Shown here in pieces: positions 26,106 to 34,520 of a stretch of DNA of 64,000 nucleotides. Made by a program: the position numbers and the translations under genes. Origin of the DNA: an uncultured Bacteroidales bacterium (GTDB lineage: Bacteria; Bacteroidota; Bacteroidia; Bacteroidales; CAIWKO01); assembly GCA_903913285.1 (NCBI GenBank), contig CAIWKO010000036.1:1-64000 (forward strand). The letters run 5' to 3'. The notes under the pieces were generated by a model. That model worked only from the letters and a program-made list of their open reading frames with translations. It was not told where the DNA came from and ran no database searches. Positions within the stretch are counted from its first letter, which is position 1, and the number at the start of each line of letters is the position of its first letter.

Positions 26106-26804
26106 ATGAAAGCAATAAATCCCATTCAGTTTGGCATTAAGCAAAACCGTATCATTGCTGAAGGCAATCAATTTAATATGGTACAATATGGTTCAGACAA
26201 TGCAGATGAATTTTTGAAATTTTGTTTTAAAATTCGTGAAAAAGATGCAACTAAGTCAGAGGAGGAAAGGCTTAGTTATAATAAAAAAGTTGAGAACCAA
26301 ATAATAATAGAAAAAGAGAATTTTAACCATTCTATTTATCTTGCTATTACTGATAAAAAAAGCGAGAACCTTGTTTCAACATTGGTAGCCGTAAAGAAAG
26401 TTATAGATAAACAAATACCAACTGAAAAATATTTTGATCTTAATTTGAATGATTTTTGTAAATCTAAAAACATTAAGAACGAGAACATTTGGTATTATAC
26501 CAGGCTTACTGTTGATTCTGTATTTTTTAAAAATAATAATTTGCAATATCAAGTGAGTTTAGCAACAACAAAATTACTTTACTCATCCATATATGAATTT
26601 GCCAAACCATTTTTTGATATTGTTTTTGCAGAAGTAACAGATTATTCTCAATCGTATGTAAATGAAAAGCTAGGACAATCATGGAAAAGAATTACTGGGG
26701 AAATAACCAGTGAATTCAATAAAAAGCTTTTCGCTGTTTATATGACTGCTGCTGATTTTGACACATGGTGCGAACAAGTAAAAAATGATTTTGAAATATT
26801 ATAA
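26106..26804 (+). CDS. Acyl-amino-acid-synthase/GNAT-fold-like protein 1
   Basis: 232 residues, first gene of the operon. The pattern suggests the GNAT-related autoinducer synthase/FeeM fold: a substrate-side strand IYLAITDKKSENLVSTLVAVKK, then IPTEKYFDLNLNDFCK, then WYYTRLTVDSVFF. The last has the position and shape of the family's [ES]SRLVV strand, and it is followed by a long helix. The end FAEVTDYSQSYVNEKLGQSWKRI resembles the C-terminal GNAT wedge. FeeM-type enzymes join an acyl group from acyl carrier protein to an amino acid. No catalytic residue can be assigned from sequence alone. Base composition is very AT-rich. Confidence 0.62.
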   Translation: MKAINPIQFGIKQNRIIAEGNQFNMVQYGSDNADEFLKFCFKIREKDATKSEEERLSYNKKVENQIIIEKENFNHSIYLAITDKKSENLVSTLVAVKKVIDKQIPTEKYFDLNLNDFCKSKNIKNENIWYYTRLTVDSVFFKNNNLQYQVSLATTKLLYSSIYEFAKPFFDIVFAEVTDYSQSYVNEKLGQSWKRITGEITSEFNKKLFAVYMTAADFDTWCEQVKNDFEIL

Positions 26805-26815
26805 ATCCTAAAACA

Positions 26816-27316
26816 ATGAGCCAAAACTACATTATCCGCGAAGCCACCGATGCCGATTATCCGCAAATACTCTCTATTTACAGGTATTATTGGAATAAGC
26901 ATTTTGAGAACATGCCTGACGATTATGAAAAAGTTTTGAGTTATCTGAAAGAAGCATTTGACAAACGAAAAGGGTATTTTAATTATTGGGTTTGTGATAA
27001 TGGAGATGGAGGAATTTATGGATGGTTAAGTTGTTTGCCAGTTTTCTTTTCCCCATTACGTAAAAGTTATAATGGTGAACTTTCAATTTATTTACGAATA
27101 GACAAACATAATAGCATTGTCGCTCATAAATTGGCTCATGAAGTCGTGAATGAAATATTGCCTAAAAGTCAAATTATGGTATTATGGGCACATATTGATC
27201 CGGCAAATGAGCCTTCAAAAAAACTTACAGAATATTTTGGGTTTAGAAACGTCACAAGCACTTCTAATTCTCCTTTTTATTGCGAGAACGAAGTATGGGT
27301 GAGAAATTATAAATAA
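26816..27316 (+). CDS. GNAT-family N-acetyltransferase (tandem paralogue A)
   Basis: 166 residues. The N-terminus YIIREATDADYPQILSIYRYYW is a typical GNAT beta1-alpha1 (phosphinothricin acetyltransferase-like). GWLSCLPV is the beta4 strand, and HIDPANEPSKKLTEYFGFRNV is the C-terminal N-x-P-S-x-x-L-x-x-x-GF motif. The protein presumably transfers an acyl group from acyl-CoA to an amine; the substrate is unknown. The first 58 codons are about 90% identical in DNA to those of the next gene, after which the two diverge sharply. It begins 11 bases after the previous stop. Confidence 0.83.
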   Translation: MSQNYIIREATDADYPQILSIYRYYWNKHFENMPDDYEKVLSYLKEAFDKRKGYFNYWVCDNGDGGIYGWLSCLPVFFSPLRKSYNGELSIYLRIDKHNSIVAHKLAHEVVNEILPKSQIMVLWAHIDPANEPSKKLTEYFGFRNVTSTSNSPFYCENEVWVRNYK

Positions 27317-27338
27317 TAAAGAAAAAAATTAAAATCTC

Positions 27339-27857
27339 ATGAGCCAAAACTACATCATTCGCGAAGCCACCGATGCCGATTATCCGCAAATACTTTCTAT
27401 ATACAGGTATTATTGGGACGAACATTTTAAAAATATGTCTGACGATTATGAAAAAGTTTTGAGTTATTTGAAAGAAGCATTTGACAAACGAGAAACTTAT
27501 TTTAATTATTGGATAATTGGAAATAACAATGATGAAATTTTAGGTTGGGCTTCTTGTATTCCTATGTTCTTAACTCCATTGAGAAAGGGATATAATGGGG
27601 AGCTTAGTATTTATTTAAGATTTGATAAAATAAATAAGACTTTAGGGTTCAAACTATTGAATGAAGTTGTAAAAATACTGGAAAAAAGTCCACTTTATAT
27701 GTTATATGGTCACATTTGTCCAAACAACACTATTTCTCAAAAGATGGCATTAAAAGTCGGATTAAAAAACACGGAAATACAATTTATCAATTCACCATTT
27801 TACCCTGAAATCAACCTTTGGATAAAACCTTTAAAAGGAGTAATCGAAAAGAATTAA
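27339..27857 (+). CDS. GNAT-family N-acetyltransferase (tandem paralogue B)
   Basis: 172 residues, a tandem copy of the preceding gene. Residues 1-58 are nearly the same (MSQNYIIREATDADYPQILS ... YFNYW). The rest keeps the fold (EILGWASCIPMF, LRKGYNGELSIYLRF, HICPNNTISQKMALKVGL) but only scattered identities. The conserved N-terminal part contributes the acceptor-side helices of the GNAT fold, whereas the diverged part includes the acyl-CoA-binding wedge. The gap from the previous gene is 22 bases. The C-terminus overlaps a longer possible start (27818) of the next gene. Confidence 0.83.
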   Translation: MSQNYIIREATDADYPQILSIYRYYWDEHFKNMSDDYEKVLSYLKEAFDKRETYFNYWIIGNNNDEILGWASCIPMFLTPLRKGYNGELSIYLRFDKINKTLGFKLLNEVVKILEKSPLYMLYGHICPNNTISQKMALKVGLKNTEIQFINSPFYPEINLWIKPLKGVIEKN

Positions 27858-27868
27858 TTTTCATTATA

Positions 27869-28456
27869 GTGAAAACAGAAGTTTACAAAAACAACAAACA
27901 TATACTCACTGCTGACTTTGTCCGCCTTGGATTGAAGGATAAAGACATCATTGAAGAAATATTGCAAAATACCGACTTCATAACTTTCAATCAAAGCAAT
28001 TATAAGCAAGTTCTCGAAAACCCAGATTACTACCTGTTTGCTATGCTTGGTGAAAACGGCAGTCTACTTGCTTCCACTGCCATTGAGTTAAATTATGCCA
28101 TGCAGTACTTCCCTTTGAATGATGAAATTTTGAATTGCAAGAATTTAACCATAGAGTTATTAAAGAATTTCAATATAAAAACCGAACAAGTTGGGTTTAT
28201 TGGTGCTGGCTATGTTCCATATACACTCAGAAATAAAAATTATTGTGCTATGCTTTTGGACTCAATTCTACTCAACATTAAAAGTGCACAGTATAGTGTC
28301 GGCTTGACTTCGGACGGTATTAACTTTTTAAAGCCAAAAAATGAATTATTGCATTGCGAAATAATGTTTGAGAAAAGAGGCTTTGAGAAAAGAGGGCCTT
28401 CATATATTGTTAAAGACGAATCTGTAAAAACAGTTTATCAATTCATTGAAGTATAA
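27869..28456 (+). CDS. GNAT/autoinducer-synthase-like protein 2
   Basis: About 195 residues from GTG 27869 (MKTEVYKNNKHILTADFVRLG), 11 bases after the previous stop. An ATG at 27818 would overlap the preceding gene by 40 bases and add an atypical basic segment. The fold is suggested by YYLFAMLGENGSLLASTAIELNYAM (acceptor strands), then VGFIGAGYVPYTLRNKNYCAMLLDSILL (strand followed by a pyrophosphate-binding-loop-like turn and helix), and a C-terminal EIMFEKRGFEKRGPSYIV. Similarity to GNATs is weak, so the assignment rests partly on its neighbours. Confidence 0.55.
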   Translation: MKTEVYKNNKHILTADFVRLGLKDKDIIEEILQNTDFITFNQSNYKQVLENPDYYLFAMLGENGSLLASTAIELNYAMQYFPLNDEILNCKNLTIELLKNFNIKTEQVGFIGAGYVPYTLRNKNYCAMLLDSILLNIKSAQYSVGLTSDGINFLKPKNELLHCEIMFEKRGFEKRGPSYIVKDESVKTVYQFIEV

Positions 28457-28471
28457 TAAACAATAGAATTT

Positions 28472-29665
28472 ATGAGTTCATTCAATACTATTGCAGCATT
28501 TGTTATTATTATTTTGGTAATAGGATTTGCAGATGTTTTATCTCAGAAAACCAAAAGCTATATTTCTGTTCTATTTTCTTCCACCATTATTTTTATAAGT
28601 CTTTTTTTGTTGGGGCTTAATAAAAATCTATTCGAAATGGTGTCACTGGGCAAAAACAGTGGCTTGGGTGTTATTGCAATATCATTGCTTATTACCCATC
28701 TGGGGACAACTCTAAATTTTAAAACAGTTACACTGCAATGGAAAACCGTTGTACTATCTTTCGCAGTGCAAATTGGAATTGTAGTCTTCATGCTGTTACT
28801 TGTACCATTATTTTTCGATAAGCTTTTTGCTTTGGTTTCAATACCCGCAGCCAGTGGAGGGCTGGTGGCTGTATTAATAACTCAAGCTGCTTTAGGAGCT
28901 AAAAATCTTGGAAGTCTTGCGGTTTTTGCTGTACTTCTGCTTTCGCTTAAATGTGTAATCGGTTATCCTTTTGCTTCTTTTTTGCTAAAACGCGAAGGCA
29001 GGCGATTATTGAAAAACTTTGATACGAATAATTCGAATATTGTTGCAGTTACACTAAACCCTGAAAAGGCGGCATTCCCATTCAAACCATTTAAATCATT
29101 CAGCGAAAAATATACTTCATTTGAAATTTTACTTGCAAAGACCGCTGTGGTTGCATTTATTTCTTTTGGCATAAGTCGCCTGACATCCTTTGAAATTAAC
29201 CCGTATATTTTATGCTTTGTTTTTGGATACTTAGCTAAGGAATTGGCATTTCTAGAATCAGACGTATTAAAAAAAGCAAACTCATTCGGATTTCTGATGT
29301 TGATAAATATTGCTGTAATCTTTTCAGTACTCACAATTGCCGACCTTGATAGCATAAATACATTATGGCTTCCTTTGCTGGTTATTTTAATGATTGCATT
29401 ATTTTCAATGACTGTGGTTTCTTTATTAGTTGGTCGTTTGCTTGGGTTTAGCCCCTATATGTCAATGGCTGCAGGTATAGCATGCATGTTTGGATTTCCG
29501 GGTACTTATGTTATTCCAGGAGAAGTGGCTAAAAGTATTTCAAAAAGCAAGGAAGAACACGACTATGTGTTCAATAACATTTTTCCTGTTATGTTGATTG
29601 CAGGCTTTGTTAATGTTACCATATTATCGGTGATTATTGCAGGTATCATAGTAAAATTTATTTGA
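28472..29665 (+). CDS. Polytopic membrane protein, putative transporter
   Basis: 397 residues with about ten or eleven hydrophobic segments and short loops. The first helix has no cleavable signal. A glycine-rich stretch SIPAASGGLVAVLITQAALGAKNLG and a second one, MAAGIACMFGFPGTYVIPGEVAKSISKSKEEHDYVFN, occupy equivalent places in the two halves. This recalls the inverted-repeat hairpins of GltS-like sodium symporters. The exact family is not recognised. Lying between the fourth and sixth acyltransferase-like genes (gaps of 15 and 11 bases), it may export or import the product or substrate of this operon; that is inference. Confidence 0.75.
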   Translation: MSSFNTIAAFVIIILVIGFADVLSQKTKSYISVLFSSTIIFISLFLLGLNKNLFEMVSLGKNSGLGVIAISLLITHLGTTLNFKTVTLQWKTVVLSFAVQIGIVVFMLLLVPLFFDKLFALVSIPAASGGLVAVLITQAALGAKNLGSLAVFAVLLLSLKCVIGYPFASFLLKREGRRLLKNFDTNNSNIVAVTLNPEKAAFPFKPFKSFSEKYTSFEILLAKTAVVAFISFGISRLTSFEINPYILCFVFGYLAKELAFLESDVLKKANSFGFLMLINIAVIFSVLTIADLDSINTLWLPLLVILMIALFSMTVVSLLVGRLLGFSPYMSMAAGIACMFGFPGTYVIPGEVAKSISKSKEEHDYVFNNIFPVMLIAGFVNVTILSVIIAGIIVKFI

Positions 29666-29676
29666 TTAAAAACACC

Positions 29677-30258
29677 ATGAATATTTTTTCAGAACCATTT
29701 ATTTTAGAAGATAAAAACAGATTGCCGGAGATTTACAAGCTAAGATATAATGCATACAAAAATCATCCTTTAGCAGAAAATTTTGATTTTAAATTATCAG
29801 ATGGTATAAAAAGTTGTTCAGATATTCTGGATGAGAATGGGAAACATTTTATAGTTTTAAATAATGCAGCAAATGAAATTGCCGCAACATATCGCTTAAA
29901 TATTATTGACACCCTTGAACAACTTCCTTATCCCAATATTTTCAAGCCATTTCAATTACCTGAAGCGAGGCCATTCTTATTTTATTCAAGACTTGTTGTT
30001 GATGAAAAATACCGTAATAATAATTTTGCAAACAAACTTCAAAAATCATTACTTCAATACCATATTGATAATAAAATTTTATTTGGTATCGGTACAGCTT
30101 TACATTTAGTTGATTGGCTTAAAAAGTGGGGTTTTGAAATATTAGGCGAGGTTGATACAACACTTGACAGAAATTATCATTTCGGGTCATCATTTGCTAT
30201 GATAATAAACATTGAAAATATAAATAATTATGGAAATCCAAGTAAAAGTATTGAATGA
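29677..30258 (+). CDS. Acyl-amino-acid-synthase/GNAT-fold-like protein 3
   Basis: 193 residues from ATG 29677; a TTG at 29662 overlaps the previous stop and is less likely. Recognisable steps are the N-terminal LPEIYKLRYNAYKNHPLAENF (like the R-x-R-Y-x-x-Y of autoinducer synthases), FIVLNNAANEIAATYRLNII, and FLFYSRLVVDEKYRNNNFANKLQKSLLQYHI. The last is a clear SRLVV-strand plus R-x-x-x-x-A GNAT loop and helix. WLKKWGFEILGEV follows near the end. Among the operon members this is the best match to the FeeM or N-acyl amino acid synthase pattern. It overlaps the next gene by 29 bases. Confidence 0.7.
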   Translation: MNIFSEPFILEDKNRLPEIYKLRYNAYKNHPLAENFDFKLSDGIKSCSDILDENGKHFIVLNNAANEIAATYRLNIIDTLEQLPYPNIFKPFQLPEARPFLFYSRLVVDEKYRNNNFANKLQKSLLQYHIDNKILFGIGTALHLVDWLKKWGFEILGEVDTTLDRNYHFGSSFAMIINIENINNYGNPSKSIE

Positions 30259-30850
30259 TTATACATCTCAAATTGACGAGCTTCGAAGAGAAGCCTATTA
30301 TCAGAATCATCCAACTGTAGAATCAAAGGACGAGTTTGATGATATTAGCCAGTATATTTGTTTGTTCGATAAAGAAACATTAGTTGGTTATAGCAGATTT
30401 ACTGGCAAAGTTCCATCAGTTTTACATTCATGGGACACTAAAGCTGGTAATAATATTATTCTTCCAATCGGAATAGATTGTTGTAACTATACTAGAAGTA
30501 CAATTAATATCAATTATAGAAGTAATATATGCTTTTTTACGTTATTAAATTTGGAAGATTTACTTTTTGCATATAATGTAAGTAAACCAAAAGTAATGAC
30601 TGTTATAGAAGCTGAAAAGAAAAGGATATTATTTCAACAAAGGCTGGGTTGGCAATTATTCAATGGCGAATGCTATGGATATAAACCTCCTGATGGGATA
30701 ACTATAGGCCAATATATGCTTTATGATGTTGAAAAAGATATAAATGTAGTTGTTGAAAAACGGGCTCATCTTATTAATAGAATGCTTGAACAAGGTATAA
30801 ATGTAAAATCAGAAATTTTTGACGAATTCAAAAAAAACAACTTGCAATAA
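30230..30850 (+). CDS. Acyl-amino-acid-synthase/GNAT-fold-like protein 4
   Basis: 206 residues, starting within the end of the previous gene (29-base overlap, implying translational coupling). IDELRREAYYQNHPTVESKDEFDDISQYICLFDKETLVGYSRFTGK follows the autoinducer-synthase layout: an N-terminal R-x-x-x-Y helix, then two strands joined by a turn. CCNYTRSTININYRSNICFFTLLNLEDLL corresponds to the core strand and helix, and RILFQQRLGWQLF to the C-terminal wedge. The usual acidic residue of the S-R-L strand is replaced by Asn-Tyr-Thr-Arg. Function is unknown. It is the last gene of the AT-rich operon. Confidence 0.6.
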   Translation: MEIQVKVLNDYTSQIDELRREAYYQNHPTVESKDEFDDISQYICLFDKETLVGYSRFTGKVPSVLHSWDTKAGNNIILPIGIDCCNYTRSTININYRSNICFFTLLNLEDLLFAYNVSKPKVMTVIEAEKKRILFQQRLGWQLFNGECYGYKPPDGITIGQYMLYDVEKDINVVVEKRAHLINRMLEQGINVKSEIFDEFKKNNLQ

Positions 30851-30883
30851 TAGAAACCAGTTGTTCGAAGCCTCCTGCCTTCC

Positions 30884-31032
30884 CCATTTTATCATTAATT
30901 CCTTTGCTTCCTTTTGCAAATAAATATTTTTACTACTTTTGGGAGAGGGAAAAGCAAGTTCCCCCCCTATTTAAAATAAAACTTTTTTTTTGTATTAAAA
31001 TAAACTATATCTTTACAGGGTGAAGTATAAAT
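30884..31032 (+). promoter_or_regulatory. Composite promoter module before the lipoprotein gene (right flanking repeat)
   Basis: It lies in the 358-base gap 30851-31208. The first part (30891-30946) has ATTAATTCCTTTGCTTCC and a -7 element TACTTTTG (30934-30941) followed by GGGAGAGG; it resembles 34541-34595. The second part (30958-31032) has CCTATTTAAAATAAAAC and CTATATCTTTACAGGGTGAA and resembles 25944-26017. It thus joins the two kinds of module. The remaining gap (31033-31208) is AT-rich with nothing recognised. Confidence 0.65.
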
Positions 31033-31208
31033 AGCTGAACAAAAACAACAGAGATATATACGCATATAACTCTCATAAGGGTAAAGATCAAGTAAAAGCC
31101 TTTAATATATTCTGGAGTTTTTTGTCAACATGCTTCAAATAAAAAAAAAGTTAAGCAATTGATTAGTAACGGTTAGTTAATAAATAGATTATATAACTTA
31201 TAATAAAC

Positions 31209-32144
31209 ATGAAAAAATTAATTTATTTACTCATTATGTTGTCTATCCTGTATAGCTGTAAAAAAAAGGCAGGTAAAATAAACTACTCACTCACCTATAC
31301 CACTTCTGGTGGTAAAATGCATAAACAGGCAGATGCCACAAAATCCAAAGGTTTATACACTCAGTTTGGTGATTATATTACGAGTGTAACTCCATCTAAA
31401 TATATAGCCAACTTTTGGTCACTCAGGTTTTATGATAATAAGCAGATTATTAGTGAAGGCCATATTTTAGGGCTTATTGATGGCGATTTGCCTAAAGACG
31501 ATCCTCAGCATATTGCTGATTTTTCGGGCAACAGTACTAAAGATATAATACCAATAATATATGGCACTACGGGAAGTGATGGATTGTTTTCAGATAAAGA
31601 AATTCAGTTTATATATTTGGGGTTTACTGCAAATTATTTTTATCAGGAAGCTACCTTGCCTGTTCAATATAACGGTGTAAGCTTATCACAATTCAACCAT
31701 CAATATTGTAACAATGTGTACAAAAGTGATTCTGTAAAACCCGGAAACATTCTTACGGTGGATAATTTTCCATTGATGTATTATTTGTTTGATGTGGATA
31801 ACCATGGATTTCCAATGGATTATATCTTTGGAAATACAGATTCAACAAGAGTAATGTATCTTAATGCGGGGCAATCTATTCCGGAGCTTGATCCTACAGC
31901 GGCTACACATCCTTTCATTGGTCCAATAAGTAATTTTGTTTGGAGTAATCATTATAGCGCATTTACACTGATTAGCCCTGATAATGGAGAAACTCTAAAC
32001 ATAAATTGCACCCTTGGTTTTAACATCACCGACCTAATTCAGATATATTCCGGAGCAGATAACATCCCCTATACCAGTGATGATATGATTGTGTATGCTC
32101 CCAATTTTTGGGAAAGAATAAACGTAACAGTTAATATTAATTGA
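31209..32144 (+). CDS. Hypothetical lipoprotein
   Basis: 311 residues. A short type II signal peptide ends in ILYSC (Cys17), followed by KKKAGK. The mature part has no recognised domain. It is rich in aromatic and Asp/Gly turns, such as NFWSLRFYDNKQIISEGHILGLIDGDLPKDDP, YLGFTANYFYQEATLPVQYNGVSLSQFN and YSGADNIPYTSDDMIVYAPNFWERI, suggesting a beta-sandwich or beta-propeller-like surface lipoprotein. It stands alone, preceded by the composite promoter module at 30884-31032, and is followed by 296 bases that hold only the next promoter module. Confidence 0.72.
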   Translation: MKKLIYLLIMLSILYSCKKKAGKINYSLTYTTSGGKMHKQADATKSKGLYTQFGDYITSVTPSKYIANFWSLRFYDNKQIISEGHILGLIDGDLPKDDPQHIADFSGNSTKDIIPIIYGTTGSDGLFSDKEIQFIYLGFTANYFYQEATLPVQYNGVSLSQFNHQYCNNVYKSDSVKPGNILTVDNFPLMYYLFDVDNHGFPMDYIFGNTDSTRVMYLNAGQSIPELDPTAATHPFIGPISNFVWSNHYSAFTLISPDNGETLNINCTLGFNITDLIQIYSGADNIPYTSDDMIVYAPNFWERINVTVNIN

Positions 32145-32337
32145 TTGAAAATAGAATTGCATAAACCAACTTCAAATCAGAAAAAGAACAAATACCACCA
32201 ACTAACATATTGCCGCACATTCGGTTCGTACTCCTGTCTTCTTTAGTTTGTCTGTAAAAGCTTCACTCTGGATCCATTGCCATTGGCTAAAGCAGAAGGC
32301 AATCAGATTAAAATTATTAATTTTCAAACATTCCCTA

Positions 32338-32422
32338 CTATTTTGATGTATAACTATTTTTAGTACTTTTGGGAGAAGAAAAAGAGTTCCCTCCTATTTA
32401 AAATGAAGGTTGTATATTTGTT
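32338..32422 (+). promoter_or_regulatory. Promoter module with two -7 elements before the T9SS gene
   Basis: TACTTTTG (32364-32371) followed by GGGAGAAG is one element; TATATTTG (32413-32420) is the second, 20 bases before the ATG at 32441. Between them lies TCCCTCCTATTTAAAATGAA, shared with 25944. The upstream part TATTTTGATGTATAAC resembles 36434-36451. It combines the module types seen at both ends of the acyltransferase-like operon. Confidence 0.7.
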
Positions 32423-32440
32423 GAGAGGAAAAAACCAATC

Positions 32441-34465
32441 ATGAAAAAAATTATTACGCTGCTCGTAGTGGTTTTAACTTTTAATTGTTATGCCCAATGG
32501 CAACCAACCAATGGACCTGCGGGCGGCTATGTCAGAAACTTTATTTTCGACAGTGCCTTTGTTTATGCAGCTACAGGTGGCGGAGTACTGGCAACAGCAA
32601 ACAACGGCAGCAGCTGGTTGTTTCGCAACATGGGTTTAAATAGCTGCGACACGAAATCGTTTGCAAGAATTGGCAGTTATGTGTTTGTTTCAACAGATGA
32701 AAATGTATTTCGTTCTGATGATAACGGGCTAAACTGGCAACCCGCAGGCACCGAATTAGACGGCAAGTATGTTAAAACAATTGTAGCCTGCCACAATGTG
32801 TTGTTTGCAGGAACTTATCTGCACGGAATTTATCGTTCGCAAGACAGCGGAGCAACATGGACAGCCGTAAATAATGGCATTACGGCAAAATATATTTATT
32901 GGCTGACAACTGATGGCGCTGATATTTATGCGGCAACCTATGGCAATGGCATATACAGAACAAAAGATTTGGGTAATAGCTGGACCACTATAAACAGCGG
33001 GATAACCGATCTTAATATAATGACGATGAAAGCTTTTGCGGGCAAGTTATACGCGAGCACTATGGGTTCTGTTGTATATGTTTCATCAGACAGCGGTAAT
33101 GTCTGGACGGTGATGGCAACAAGTATTCCTGCTGTGAAAGGGTTTGCTGCCTTGAATGGAAATTTTTATGCAGCTTCATACGGAAACGGAGTTTATAAAT
33201 CAACCGATTCAGCACAAACATGGGTCGCCGTTAATACAGGATTAACTGAAACAGGTATATGGGCAATAGGCGCCAGCGATTCGGTGTTATTTGTGGGTGT
33301 GAGCAGCGGACATATATACAGAAGTACGAATAACGGATTGTCATGGTCGCTTTGCAACGGCAGTAATACATTCAAAGCAGGCGTAGGTTCAATAGCTTCG
33401 AGCGGAACCACATTAATTGCAGGCTCTCATGGTTCGCAACTCTTCACTTCAACAAATGGTGGTTTAAACTGGACAGCCACATCTACCATAGGTACTGTTG
33501 AAATTCGTTCGGTTATATCAAAAGGGGCAATGGTTTTGGCAGGCACAGATATGCTGGGCATATTTATTTCAACCAATAACGGAGCCAGTTTTTCTGCATC
33601 AAACACAGGTTTAACCAGCAAGTGGATTCAATCTTTGGCTTTGTGCGGAAGTAAAATTTTTGCAGGAAGCGGCGAATCGGGTGTGTTTATTTCAGCAGAC
33701 AATGGTGCAAATTGGAGTGCTGTTAATAACGGCATTACTTGTTATAATATATCTGCCCTGGCTAGCGATGGCATTAATGTTTATGCAGGAACTGCCGATA
33801 GCGGGGTTTATATTTCCGATTCGGCAGGCACAAATTGGACACCCATAAATAATGGATTACCCACTACCAGGATCACTGCATTACAACACATCAGTAATTA
33901 CCTGTTTGCCGGAACCAAAGCAAACGGAATATTTGTTTTAACCGACGATGGAACAAGCTGGAATGCAGCTTCAAACGGATTGCCGCTAAACTCAAACATC
34001 CGTTGTTTGTATGTTTATGGAACTATACTATTTGCCGGAACAGGCATTGGCGAAATTTATGCAAGCTACGATTATGGCAGCAATTGGATTTTAATAAGCA
34101 ATGGGTTGACAGGATCGCCGGTGCTGTCGCTATGCGCTTCAGGCAATTATTTATATTCGGGTATCAATGCAGGAGGAGTTTGGAAACGCCTGTTATCGGA
34201 AATTACAGAAATTAACAATTTACAGATTAATACCCCATTATGTGTTTATCCGAATCCTGCAAAAGACATAATTACAATAGAAAACCCTCAGCTGGGTGTT
34301 CAGGTAGTAATCGAAATTTCAGATATCCGGGGTCGATTACTAAAAACCATTAAAACAAACAGTACAAAAACAAATATTGATATTTCATCAATTCCGCGGG
34401 CTGCATATATGGTTGAACTGCGAACAGAAAAGAACGTATGGGTTACTAAGTTTGTGAAGGATTGA
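32441..34465 (+). CDS. T9SS-secreted BNR/YCF48-like beta-propeller protein
   Basis: 674 residues with a signal peptide (about 1-18, ending NCYAQ). Residues ~40-580 consist of more than ten sorting-neuraminidase/BNR-type units of about 40 residues, recognised by S-x-D-x-G-x-x-W and AGTxxxGIYxSxDxGxTW repeats (for example GTYLHGIYRSQDSGATWTAVN). They should fold as one or two beta-propellers. The last ~80 residues (CVYPNPAKDIITIENPQLG ... DIRGRLLKTI ... AAYMVELRTEKNVWVTKFVKD) are a type A T9SS sorting domain. The protein is secreted or surface-bound. Its substrate is unknown, and Asp-box propellers need not be enzymes. Confidence 0.9.
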   Translation: MKKIITLLVVVLTFNCYAQWQPTNGPAGGYVRNFIFDSAFVYAATGGGVLATANNGSSWLFRNMGLNSCDTKSFARIGSYVFVSTDENVFRSDDNGLNWQPAGTELDGKYVKTIVACHNVLFAGTYLHGIYRSQDSGATWTAVNNGITAKYIYWLTTDGADIYAATYGNGIYRTKDLGNSWTTINSGITDLNIMTMKAFAGKLYASTMGSVVYVSSDSGNVWTVMATSIPAVKGFAALNGNFYAASYGNGVYKSTDSAQTWVAVNTGLTETGIWAIGASDSVLFVGVSSGHIYRSTNNGLSWSLCNGSNTFKAGVGSIASSGTTLIAGSHGSQLFTSTNGGLNWTATSTIGTVEIRSVISKGAMVLAGTDMLGIFISTNNGASFSASNTGLTSKWIQSLALCGSKIFAGSGESGVFISADNGANWSAVNNGITCYNISALASDGINVYAGTADSGVYISDSAGTNWTPINNGLPTTRITALQHISNYLFAGTKANGIFVLTDDGTSWNAASNGLPLNSNIRCLYVYGTILFAGTGIGEIYASYDYGSNWILISNGLTGSPVLSLCASGNYLYSGINAGGVWKRLLSEITEINNLQINTPLCVYPNPAKDIITIENPQLGVQVVIEISDIRGRLLKTIKTNSTKTNIDISSIPRAAYMVELRTEKNVWVTKFVKD

Positions 34466-34520
34466 TATTGAAACTAATGACCGGCGATATTAACAGCATA
34501 ACTGCGCCCTCTGCCCGCAC

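Noticed and set aside
32145-32337. A tRNA-like stretch (GGTTCGTACTCC) between the lipoprotein and T9SS genes.
   Set aside because: No acceptor stem or anticodon arm could be drawn around it; no tRNA was found in the window.
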